Assembly: GCA_937915565.1 (NCBI GenBank)
Contig: CALDMH010000108.1
Coordinates: 1-57,501 of the forward strand
Direction of reading: 5' to 3'
DNA from: an uncultured Clostridia bacterium
GTDB lineage: Bacteria > Bacillota > Clostridia > Christensenellales > Borkfalkiaceae
DNA length: 57,501 nucleotides
Each line of letters starts with the position of its first letter. The first letter of the stretch is position 1. A model generated the notes under the pieces. It was not told the DNA's origin. It saw nothing but the letters and a program-made list of their open reading frames with translations, and searched no databases. Below, in pieces: positions 24,577 to 31,242 of the stretch. The translations under genes and the position numbers were made by a program.

Positions 24577-25138
24577 AAAGTTGAAAAGGGGGCTTGCGCC
24601 GATGGGCGGTTACGAGCGTCAGCAGGCTCTCGATTATTACGACGAAATGATTGACGACAGAATCGAAAGCGGCAAAACCGAGGAGGAGGCCGTGGACGAA
24701 CTCGGTTCGCCGGAATCCGTCGTCGAAAAAACGTTGAGGGAAGCGGGAATCGACGCGGATAAAAGCGGCTCGTTTTTCAAAGACGACAAGGGCAACGTCA
24801 AAACGGGCTGGGTGGTTGTCTTAATCGTCGGCGCGCCGTTATGGTTTGGGCTTGCGTGCGGATTGTTCGGGCTTGCGCTGGGGCTTTTTTGCGGAGCGCT
24901 CGGGCTTATTGCCGGGATAGTCGGCGCGTGCGTCGGTATGGTTGCGGGCGGCGCGGCTTCGGTCGGCTTCGGAATTTACACGTTGTTTTTTGATTTCGGC
25001 TCGGGGCTTATGTGCATCGGCGGCGGACTTACGGTGTTTGCGCTCGGCGTGCTTTGCTCCGTCGGAGTTTGGTTGCTTTTAAAACGCGGATTCGGTTATA
25101 TCCGCTCGTTGACAAGAAAAAAGGAGAGTAAACGATGA
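24554..25138 (+). CDS. DUF1700 (HAAS-type) membrane protein
   Basis: A 194-residue protein. The N-terminal cytoplasmic part (1-65) has the family signature EFLKKLKRGLAPMGGYERQQALDYYDEMIDDRIESG and EEEAVDELGSPESVVEKTL. This is followed by three or four glycine-rich hydrophobic segments (about 92-185) and a basic tail. Members partner PadR regulators and DUF4097 proteins, but the molecular role is not known. It starts at the ATG at 24554 within padR, after GAAGGAG, and overlaps the next gene by four bases (ATGA). Confidence 0.92.
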   Translation: MTKKEFLKKLKRGLAPMGGYERQQALDYYDEMIDDRIESGKTEEEAVDELGSPESVVEKTLREAGIDADKSGSFFKDDKGNVKTGWVVVLIVGAPLWFGLACGLFGLALGLFCGALGLIAGIVGACVGMVAGGAASVGFGIYTLFFDFGSGLMCIGGGLTVFALGVLCSVGVWLLLKRGFGYIRSLTRKKESKR

Positions 25139-26043
25139 AAAAATTTATTATAGTATTATGTATAATTTTAGCCGCGGGAATCACGCTCGGCATCACGGGC
25201 GCGATAATTTATGCGGCTAACGGGAGTAACGATATGAGTAAATACACGGAAACTGCAAACAAAACCGCGCTCGACGGCGTGAATTCAATCAAGATTAAAT
25301 GCACCGTAGAGAGCATCGAAGTGACGCCCGTAGACGGCGACGAAATCACTTTTTCTTATTACGAAGGCGATAAACTTCACCACAATCTGACGGTTGAAAA
25401 CGGAAAACTCGTTTTTGAAACCGAGAACAAAATGTGGGCGTTCTGGTTCTGGTGGGGCTTTAACAAGGAATCCTTAACGATAAAAGTCGGCGTTCCGCGC
25501 GCTTTTGCGGGCGACCTCGAACTCGACGCTTCCACGGGAGATATAAAAGTTTCGGATATAGCGGGCGTAAAGGAATTCGACGCGGAAATTTCCACGGGAG
25601 TTATAAACGTGGACGGCGTGAAAGCCGAAAGCATTTCGCTTAAATCGAGCACCGGCGCGATAAAGCTTAAAAATTCGGAAGCGAGCGGCGACGTAAAAGT
25701 TAAGGCAAGCACGGGCAAAGTCGTCGTGGACGAGGTTAAAGCAGGCGCAGAACTCGGCGTTGAGGTAAGCACGGGCAAAGTGGAATGTAATGCGGACGCC
25801 AAGGACGTAAAACTGAAAAGCTCCACGGGCGAAATCCGCTTCAACCTTAAAAACGCGTCCGTGATTTTCGTAAAATGCACGACGGGCTCGGTGAACGGTA
25901 AAATCAAAGGGATAAAAGAAGAATACGGCATAGATTGTTCAACCACCACGGGCGACAAAAACCTTGCAAACCAAACCGGCACGACCGACAAAAAGCTTAC
26001 CGTAAAAACGACGACGGGCTCGGTCAGCGTTTATTTCGAGTGA
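25135..26043 (+). CDS. DUF4097 (putative adhesin/LiaX-like) beta-helix protein
   Basis: A 302-residue protein with an N-terminal hydrophobic segment (about 4-28) and an exported region of repeating short strands. From about residue 140 the motif (S/T)TG recurs about every 20 residues (ASTGDIKVSDI, ISTGVINVDGV, SSTGAIKLKNS, ASTGKVVVDEV, VSTGKVECNA, SSTGEIRFN, TTGSVNGKI, TTTGDKN, TTTGSVSVYF), which is the right-handed beta-helix pattern of DUF4097. Related LiaX-type proteins sense or protect against cell-envelope attack. It ends the operon, before a TAATCGACTTATA element with T-run. Confidence 0.9.
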   Translation: MKKFIIVLCIILAAGITLGITGAIIYAANGSNDMSKYTETANKTALDGVNSIKIKCTVESIEVTPVDGDEITFSYYEGDKLHHNLTVENGKLVFETENKMWAFWFWWGFNKESLTIKVGVPRAFAGDLELDASTGDIKVSDIAGVKEFDAEISTGVINVDGVKAESISLKSSTGAIKLKNSEASGDVKVKASTGKVVVDEVKAGAELGVEVSTGKVECNADAKDVKLKSSTGEIRFNLKNASVIFVKCTTGSVNGKIKGIKEEYGIDCSTTTGDKNLANQTGTTDKKLTVKTTTGSVSVYFE

Positions 26044-26058
26044 TTGCCAATAGACGCT

Positions 26059-26098
26059 AAAAAGTTGAGTTAATCGACTTATAGCCGCACTTTTTATA
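26059..26098. terminator. TAATCGACTTATA element, copy 5, in a terminator
   Basis: AAAAAGT (26059-26065) pairs with ACTTTTT (26089-26095); TAATCGACTTATA sits between at 26071-26083. T-runs exist on both strands. Confidence 0.7.
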
Positions 26099-26114
26099 AA
26101 AGAAAGGAGAAAAA

Positions 26115-27152
26115 ATGAGCAAAAACGAGTTCAATTACGTTCAGGGAAAAGCGCATATCGCGCTCAAAGAGGACGGGTATTACGTCTGGGATTCCTCGGT
26201 TATCAAAGCGGAAGGGAAATATCATATGTTCGCTTCGCGCTGGAAGGAGGATATAGGCTTCGGCTGGAACTGGGTTTTCAACAGCGAAATATGCCATTTC
26301 GTCGCCGACGCGCCGGACGGCAGGTTCGAGTTTAAAAACGTCGTGTTGCCGCGAAGAGGCAGGCAGTATTTCGACGGTATGAACACGCACAACACCTGCA
26401 TAAAGTTCTGGAACGGCAAATATTATCTTTACTATATGGGCACGACCTACGGCGGCGACGTTCCCGGCGATTGTCGGCTTATAGACAACAATTACGCTTT
26501 GGAAACCTGGAACAGGAAAAGAATCGGCGTGGCAGTTGCGGACGATATAAACGGCGAGTTCGTGAGAAAAGACGAGCCGCTTTTAGAGCCGCGCGACTGT
26601 TCGCATTGGGATTGCACGATAACCACGAACCCTTCCGTGGTAATTCTTCCGAGCGGCAAAACGTATATGATTTACAAATCGAGAAGAGCGTTCGGCAAGC
26701 CATTGCAACTCGGCATTGCCGTGGCCGACGCGCCCGACGGAAAGTTCGAGCGGCTCACCGAAAACCCCATTCTCGAATTCGCGAACGACGATAAGCATAT
26801 GGAAGACCCGTTTTTGTGGTACGACGCAAAGCGCAAGAAGTTTTGTATGCTTGCAAAGGACGATTCCAAAAACGGCGATAGCGGCATAACGGGCGAATGG
26901 GGCGCGGGATTTTACGCCGAAAGCGACGATTGCGTCAACTTCGAGTTGCCCGAAAATCCGAAGGTTTATTCGAGAAATCTCGAATGGGCGGACGGAAGAA
27001 AAACCACGCAGTGCAATCTGGAACGCCCGTCGATTTTGTTCGACGAAAACGGCGAACCGATTTATCTCTATTGCGCTTCCGGCGACGGAGAATCGCCGTA
27101 TTCCTTCAAAGGGGCGACTTACGTCGTCGGCATAGAACTTAAAAAGAAATAA
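26115..27152 (+). CDS. Cytoplasmic five-bladed beta-propeller glycosidase (GH43/GH32-like)
   Basis: A 345-residue protein without signal peptide. The repeated pattern of WDSSVIKAEGKYHMFASRW, HNTCIKFWNGKYYLYYMGTTYGGD, NPSVVILPSGKTYMIYKS and MEDPFLWYDAKRKKFCMLAKD (blade-by-blade D-x-x-(V/I/L)-x-x-x-G-x-(Y/T)-(Y/H)-(L/M)) is that of five-bladed propeller glycoside hydrolases in clan F/J. Candidate acid residues are Asp in WDSSV, Asp/Glu in HMEDPF and Glu in NLERPS. The family and substrate cannot be fixed from sequence. It starts at the ATG after AAAGGAG, and precedes L-rhamnose mutarotase, suggesting action on plant-type oligosaccharides. Confidence 0.75.
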   Translation: MSKNEFNYVQGKAHIALKEDGYYVWDSSVIKAEGKYHMFASRWKEDIGFGWNWVFNSEICHFVADAPDGRFEFKNVVLPRRGRQYFDGMNTHNTCIKFWNGKYYLYYMGTTYGGDVPGDCRLIDNNYALETWNRKRIGVAVADDINGEFVRKDEPLLEPRDCSHWDCTITTNPSVVILPSGKTYMIYKSRRAFGKPLQLGIAVADAPDGKFERLTENPILEFANDDKHMEDPFLWYDAKRKKFCMLAKDDSKNGDSGITGEWGAGFYAESDDCVNFELPENPKVYSRNLEWADGRKTTQCNLERPSILFDENGEPIYLYCASGDGESPYSFKGATYVVGIELKKK

Positions 27153-27156
27153 CGCC

Positions 27157-27186
27157 AAACCGAGGAGTTTTCGTCCTCGGTTTTTT
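27157..27186 (+). terminator. Terminator after the propeller glycosidase
   Basis: 10-bp stem AAACCGAGGA/TCCTCGGTTT with a 7-base loop, followed by TTT. Confidence 0.85.
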
Positions 27187-27313
27187 GCCGTAAAAGCAAA
27201 ACCGAAGAAAATTCAGCGAAGAAAATTTAGTTTCGTTTTCGTTGCCGTAGAGTAAAATCGAATAGAATAGCCCCCGTTTTTTCGGTTTTTTTCGGGTAAG
27301 TTCGGTTTTCCTA

Positions 27314-27342
27314 TTGACGAGCCGTTAAAAACGTGCTAATAT
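27314..27342 (+). promoter_or_regulatory. Promoter of rhaM-epimerase operon
   Basis: TTGACG (27314-27319), 17-base spacer, TAATAT (27337-27342), about 60 bases before rhaM. Confidence 0.65.
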
Positions 27343-27402
27343 GACGGTCGACGGCGCGCCTTTCAAGGTTTAAATATGAGCGGCCGGCATAGGAGGAAAA
27401 AA

Positions 27403-27699
27403 ATGGAGAAATTTACTTGGCGGGCAAAAATCAGGCAGGGAATGAAAGAGGAATATCTTCGCCGCCACGATGAAATCTGGCCGGAAATGGTTGAGGCGTT
27501 AAAGGCGGCGGGAATTTGCAATTATACGATTTGGCTGGACGGAGACGAGCTTTTCGGCTATTACGAATGTGAAAAGGGCGTGGAGTACGCTTTGAAATTT
27601 CAGGCGGAAAATCCCGTCGTAAGGCGTTGGGAGGAATCTATGAAGCCGTTGACCGAAAGAACCCCCCGCGAGCCGAAAAAAGTTTTCGAGTTTGACTGA
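27403..27699 (+). CDS. rhaM: L-rhamnose mutarotase
   Basis: Interconverts alpha and beta anomers of L-rhamnose; 98 residues, near the usual 104. Family features: WRAKIRQGMKEEYLRRHDEIWPEMVEALKAAGICNYTIWLDGDELFGYYE, with His in YLRRHDEIWPE and the WEESMKPL motif near the C terminus. The ATG at 27403 follows AGGAGG; a frame from 27376 is unsupported. Located between a propeller glycosidase and an AGE-family epimerase, and 3.5 kb before an alpha-L-rhamnosidase, it points to rhamnoside use. The C-terminal codons and stop are copied once just downstream. Confidence 0.9.
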   Translation: MEKFTWRAKIRQGMKEEYLRRHDEIWPEMVEALKAAGICNYTIWLDGDELFGYYECEKGVEYALKFQAENPVVRRWEESMKPLTERTPREPKKVFEFD

Positions 27700-27734
27700 A
27701 AACGGAAAAAGATTTTCGAGTTTAGCCGAAAATC
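27675..27734 (+). repeat. About 30-bp tandem duplication of the rhaM 3' end
   Basis: 27675-27703 and 27705-27734 share GAAAAA then TTTTCGAGTTT then GAAAA. The first copy is the end of rhaM including its stop codon; the second is non-coding. Confidence 0.7.
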
Positions 27735-27784
27735 GAAAACCGACAAAAACGAAAAAATGACGAAAAATAAAAGGAGTAAAAAAA

Positions 27785-28996
27785 ATGAAAATAGCGGAAT
27801 ACAAGAAGTTTTACAACGATTTTCTTTTGAATAACGTAGTCCCGTTCTGGGAGAAATCCGACCTTATCGACAAGACCTACGGGGGATTTATCACGAGCGT
27901 GGATAAAGAGGGCAAGAGTTATAACGACGATAAAAGCGTGTGGTTTCAGGGAAGATGCCTTTGGACGTTTTCCAAACTTCTCAACGAATACGGCTATAAG
28001 GAAGAGTGGGCAAACGCGGCGAAAAGCGGCGCGGAGTTCATCAAAGAGCATTGCATAGACGAGGACGGAAGAATGTTTTTCGTCGTCACGCGCGACGGAA
28101 AGCCGCTCAGGAAGAGAAGATATTATTTTTCGGAAAGTTTCCTCGTTGCGGGATTTGCCGAATATTATTTCTTCACCAAAAACGTCGAGGATTTGCGTCT
28201 TGCCGAAAAATATTTCGATTTGATGTATTCGATTTATCGCAATCCCTCTTGCGACCCGTTCAAAATCACGCCCAAGGAAAACGCTGCGGTCAGAAATCTC
28301 CATTCCAACGCCAACCCTATGGTTCTCGTAAGCACGGCGCAGGAACTTTTGAGGGCCGACCCCGAAAAGAAAGAGTATTACGAGGGGATAATAAACGCGC
28401 TCGTCGCGGATATGATAGGCTTGCATTATAAGGAAGAATACAAATGCGTCCTCGAAAACGTGTTTACGGACGGAAGTATTCTCGATAACCCCACCGGAAG
28501 GACGATAAACCCGGGACATTCCATTGAAAACTCGTGGTTTTTGATGAATTACGCCGCGAAAACGGGAGATAAAGAGCTTTTGAAAAAGGCTTTGAACGTT
28601 CTCGATTGGTCGCTCGAACTCGGTTGGGATAAGGAATACGGCGGAGTTTATTATTTCAGAGATTTGTTCTCGCGCCCCTGCGAACAGCTCGAATACGATA
28701 TGAAACTCTGGTGGGTTCACAACGAGTGTTTAATCGCAACGCTCGCCGCTTATAAACTCACCGGCGACGAGAAGTATTTCAAAAAGTTCGAGGAAATTCA
28801 CGAGTACGCTTTTTCGCATTTTGCCGACAAGGAAAACGGCGAATGGTACGGATATTTGCACCGCGACGGAACTGTTTCGCACACGCAGAAAGGCTCGCTC
28901 TGGAAAGGACCTTATCACCTCCCGAGATGCCTTATTCTCGTTGAAAAACTTCTTACTTCGATTGAAAACGGCGGAAATTTCCCCGAGTTGCTTTAA
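27785..28996 (+). CDS. N-acylglucosamine 2-epimerase (AGE) family sugar epimerase
   Basis: Cytoplasmic (alpha/alpha)6-barrel isomerase of the AGE superfamily (N-acylglucosamine 2-epimerase, cellobiose 2-epimerase, mannose isomerase), 403 residues. Characteristic positions: YGGFITSVDKEGK near the N terminus, KSVWFQGRCLWTFSKL, the His in NPGHSIENSWFLM (about 241), the His in LWWVHNECLIATL (about 317) and the His in GPYHLPRCLILVEKL (about 378). The N-terminal sequence FYNDFLLNNVVPFWEKSDL is typical. The substrate is undecided. It follows rhaM with an AAAGGAG site and ends before a strong terminator. Confidence 0.88.
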   Translation: MKIAEYKKFYNDFLLNNVVPFWEKSDLIDKTYGGFITSVDKEGKSYNDDKSVWFQGRCLWTFSKLLNEYGYKEEWANAAKSGAEFIKEHCIDEDGRMFFVVTRDGKPLRKRRYYFSESFLVAGFAEYYFFTKNVEDLRLAEKYFDLMYSIYRNPSCDPFKITPKENAAVRNLHSNANPMVLVSTAQELLRADPEKKEYYEGIINALVADMIGLHYKEEYKCVLENVFTDGSILDNPTGRTINPGHSIENSWFLMNYAAKTGDKELLKKALNVLDWSLELGWDKEYGGVYYFRDLFSRPCEQLEYDMKLWWVHNECLIATLAAYKLTGDEKYFKKFEEIHEYAFSHFADKENGEWYGYLHRDGTVSHTQKGSLWKGPYHLPRCLILVEKLLTSIENGGNFPELL

Positions 28997-29017
28997 TGCG
29001 GGGAAATCCGATTTTCG

Positions 29018-29059
29018 CGCTTAAAAACTGTTGTAAATCGCTTAAAAACTGCTATAATT
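29018..29059 (+). repeat. 21-bp direct tandem duplication after the epimerase
   Basis: Two adjacent 21-base copies (29018-29038, 29039-29059) beginning CGCTTAAAAACTG, lying between the stop codon and the terminator. Confidence 0.8.
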
Positions 29060-29066
29060 TTTTAAA

Positions 29067-29108
29067 AACCCCCGCGTTGCGCAAGGCAACGCGGGGGTTA
29101 TATTTTTA
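29067..29108. terminator. Strong terminator between convergent genes
   Basis: 14-bp stem AACCCCCGCGTTGC/GCAACGCGGGGGTT with loop GCAAG, then ATATTTTT. Confidence 0.9.
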
Positions 29109-29148
29109 TTAGATTTTTATGAAACGCCGCGAAAATTTACGGCGAATT

Positions 29149-30039
29149 TTAAGTTTTTTCGGTTTTTTCGTTTTTCTTTTCCAAAGCGGCTTGCTTGAAA
29201 GCTCCCGGGGAAACGTGATATTTATCCTTGAAAGCCCTTGAAAAAACGTAAATCGAGGAATAGCGCAGTTTGTTTGCGGTTTCGGTTACGGTAACGTCGC
29301 CCTCGCTCAAAATTTCTTTGGCAATGGCAAGTTTTTTGTTGATTATGTAAGAGGAAATCGATTCGCCTATGGTCTTTTTGAAACATCTCGACAAATACGA
29401 GTAATTATATCCGAAAACGTCCGAAAGTTCCGCCATATTTTCAAGCGTGTAGATATGCGTGTCGACGTAGTTTATGATGTTGAAGCAAAGCAGTTGCGTG
29501 CTGTTCGTTTGCGGCGCGCGATAGTACGGAATTTTCTCCTGCTTTATGCGTTGCATAACCTTTAAAATGGCGAGTTTCAGTTCGTATTCGAAAATACTCC
29601 TGCCCATATCGGTGTCGGCCTTTATTTCGGAAAGAAGATGCGTGAAGTGGTCGCCGAGGTCGTCGGTGTGGAATTTTCGGTTGTTTTCGGGCTTGGTAAT
29701 CGCCGCGTATTCGTCCAGAATCGGCGTAAAAGGCGAATCGCTCGTGAAGTTGAACGCGCAGAAGAAGAACCGAAGAGGATTATCGGCGTCCGAAAAGATT
29801 CTGTGAATCTCCTTCGGGTGCGAAAAATACAAATCGTGTTTTTCGACGTGCGCGGGCTTGTTGTTCGTGAAAATCGTCCCCGAGCCGGAAAGAACGTAGG
29901 TGAATTCATACCAGTCGAGATGGATATGGCTCGTCATTTCGGTCTGGTCGTCGCACATCATTTCGCCTACCTGATAAAGAAGCAAATCGTTGAAAATTCT
30001 CGGATTGCACGCAAAATTATTGTCGTAATGGTACTTCAA
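29149..30039 (-). CDS. AraC-family sugar regulator (cupin plus HTH)
   Basis: A 296-residue AraC/XylS regulator. The N-terminal half is a cupin-like sugar-binding domain (HLDWYEFTYVLSGSGTIFTN, KHDLYFSHPKEIHRIF); the C-terminal 100 residues are the double helix-turn-helix (MAELSDVFGYNYSYLSRCFKKTIGESISSYIINKKLAIAKEIL, then VTETANKLRYSSIYVFSRAFKDKYHVSPGAFKQ). I place the start at TTG 30039: it follows GGGAGGG by four bases and gives the usual length, whereas the ATG at 30222 lies upstream of the promoter. It is divergent from the Gfo/Idh-GH78 genes, which it probably controls. Confidence 0.9.
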   Translation of the reverse strand: MKYHYDNNFACNPRIFNDLLLYQVGEMMCDDQTEMTSHIHLDWYEFTYVLSGSGTIFTNNKPAHVEKHDLYFSHPKEIHRIFSDADNPLRFFFCAFNFTSDSPFTPILDEYAAITKPENNRKFHTDDLGDHFTHLLSEIKADTDMGRSIFEYELKLAILKVMQRIKQEKIPYYRAPQTNSTQLLCFNIINYVDTHIYTLENMAELSDVFGYNYSYLSRCFKKTIGESISSYIINKKLAIAKEILSEGDVTVTETANKLRYSSIYVFSRAFKDKYHVSPGAFKQAALEKKNEKTEKT

Positions 30040-30095
30040 TTTTCCCTCCCGAAGCGTGCCGAAACGGTTTGCTTCGGCTAAAACTTCTCGGAAAT

Positions 30096-30125
30096 ATTTT
30101 AATATCGTAAAAAAATAAAAGTCAA
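30096..30125 (-). promoter_or_regulatory. Promoter of the divergent AraC regulator
   Basis: On the minus strand TTGACT (30120-30125) and TAAAAT (30096-30101), 18-base spacer, about 57 bases before the TTG start. Confidence 0.6.
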
Positions 30126-30253
30126 GCGATATTAAAAAAAATATTGCGAAAAATCGATTTGAAATGATTTTGCAAAACGTATGGTAAAAAAAAGATAAAG
30201 TCGAATTATGGAGAAAAGTCAAAAAAAGCTAAATATAAAGTAAAGCGGTGATA

Positions 30254-30282
30254 TTTACAAAGACGGGCGCGGAATGTTATAT
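30254..30282 (+). promoter_or_regulatory. Promoter of the Gfo/Idh-rhamnosidase operon
   Basis: TTTACA (30254-30259), 17-base spacer, TTATAT (30277-30282). The 330-base divergent spacer is AT-rich and would hold the AraC binding sites; I see no other gene in it. Confidence 0.55.
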
Positions 30283-30369
30283 TTTTTTTAGATATAAAAC
30301 CGCGTTGAAATTTAACGACGCGGCAAAAACGCCAAGCGGGATAAACCGCGCGGCGGCGGAGTTGAAATA

Positions 30370-31239
30370 ATGAAAAAAATAGGTTTTATTGATAACTTTT
30401 TGAGCGAATGGCACGCCAACAATTATCCCGATATGATAAGAAACGACGAAAGAGCCAAAAAACTCGGGCTGGACGTTTGTTACGCTTACGCGAAAACGGA
30501 AGTTTCGCCTTACGACGGGGTTACGACGGACGAGTGGTGCAAAATTCACAACGTCAAAAGGGTGAATTCCGTTGAAGAGCTCGTCGATTTGTCCGATTAT
30601 ATCGTGATTCTTTCCCCCGACAATCCCGAACTTCACAAAGAGCTTTCGGAGTACGCCTTAAAGAGCGGAAAGTTGACTTATATCGACAAAACCTTTGCGC
30701 CGGACAAAAAAACGGCGATTGAGATATTCGACCTTGCGCAAAAATACGGCACGCCCGTTTATTCCACGTCCGCCCTTCGTTTTGCGGACGAACTTGCGCC
30801 TTATAGAAAAGGCGATGAGCCGGCGAAGTCCTGTATGTGCGTGGGGTGCTACAAATTCGAGATTTACGCGATTCACGTTTTCGAGATGATGTGCACCGTT
30901 ATGAAGAGCGGGGCAAAGAGAATGATGGCGACGGAAGGCACGAGGAACCGCAATATCGTCGTGGATTACGGCAACGGCAGGCTCGCTTCCTTCATTCAGA
31001 TGGATACCGACGACCCTTACGGCGTTCCGTTTATCGTTTCCGCCGAAATGGAGGACGGATCGGCGCATTATTACGAGATAAAGGAAGGTTACCAGAAACG
31101 CTTCGTTGAGGCGATGATAGAGTTCTTCGCAACGGGCGTTCCGCAGGTGGATTACAGAGAAACGATTGACCTTATGGGTATGCTCGACGTTGCGAAAAAG
31201 GCAATGGCAAACCCGTTTAAATGGATAGATATTGAGTGA
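30370..31239 (+). CDS. Gfo/Idh/MocA-type oxidoreductase, divergent
   Basis: A 289-residue protein with the layout of Gfo/Idh/MocA NAD(P)-dependent sugar dehydrogenases: an N-terminal Rossmann half (KKIGFIDNFLSEWHANNYPDMI, where the usual GxGxxG is replaced), VNSVEELVDLSDYIVILSPDNPELHKEL, then YIDKTFAPD at the position of the catalytic E-K-P-x motif, and a C-terminal alpha/beta half. The missing glycine motif and the DKT sequence instead of EKP make the cofactor use uncertain. It is followed, three bases later, by GH78, so it probably works on the same sugar. Confidence 0.75.
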   Translation: MKKIGFIDNFLSEWHANNYPDMIRNDERAKKLGLDVCYAYAKTEVSPYDGVTTDEWCKIHNVKRVNSVEELVDLSDYIVILSPDNPELHKELSEYALKSGKLTYIDKTFAPDKKTAIEIFDLAQKYGTPVYSTSALRFADELAPYRKGDEPAKSCMCVGCYKFEIYAIHVFEMMCTVMKSGAKRMMATEGTRNRNIVVDYGNGRLASFIQMDTDDPYGVPFIVSAEMEDGSAHYYEIKEGYQKRFVEAMIEFFATGVPQVDYRETIDLMGMLDVAKKAMANPFKWIDIE

Positions 31240-31242
31240 GAT

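Noticed and set aside
30040..30222. A longer AraC regulator starting at the ATG at 30222 with a hydrophobic N terminus.
   Set aside because: The extension crosses the promoter boxes and is AT-rich; the TTG at 30039 has a strong GGGAGGG site and gives normal family length.
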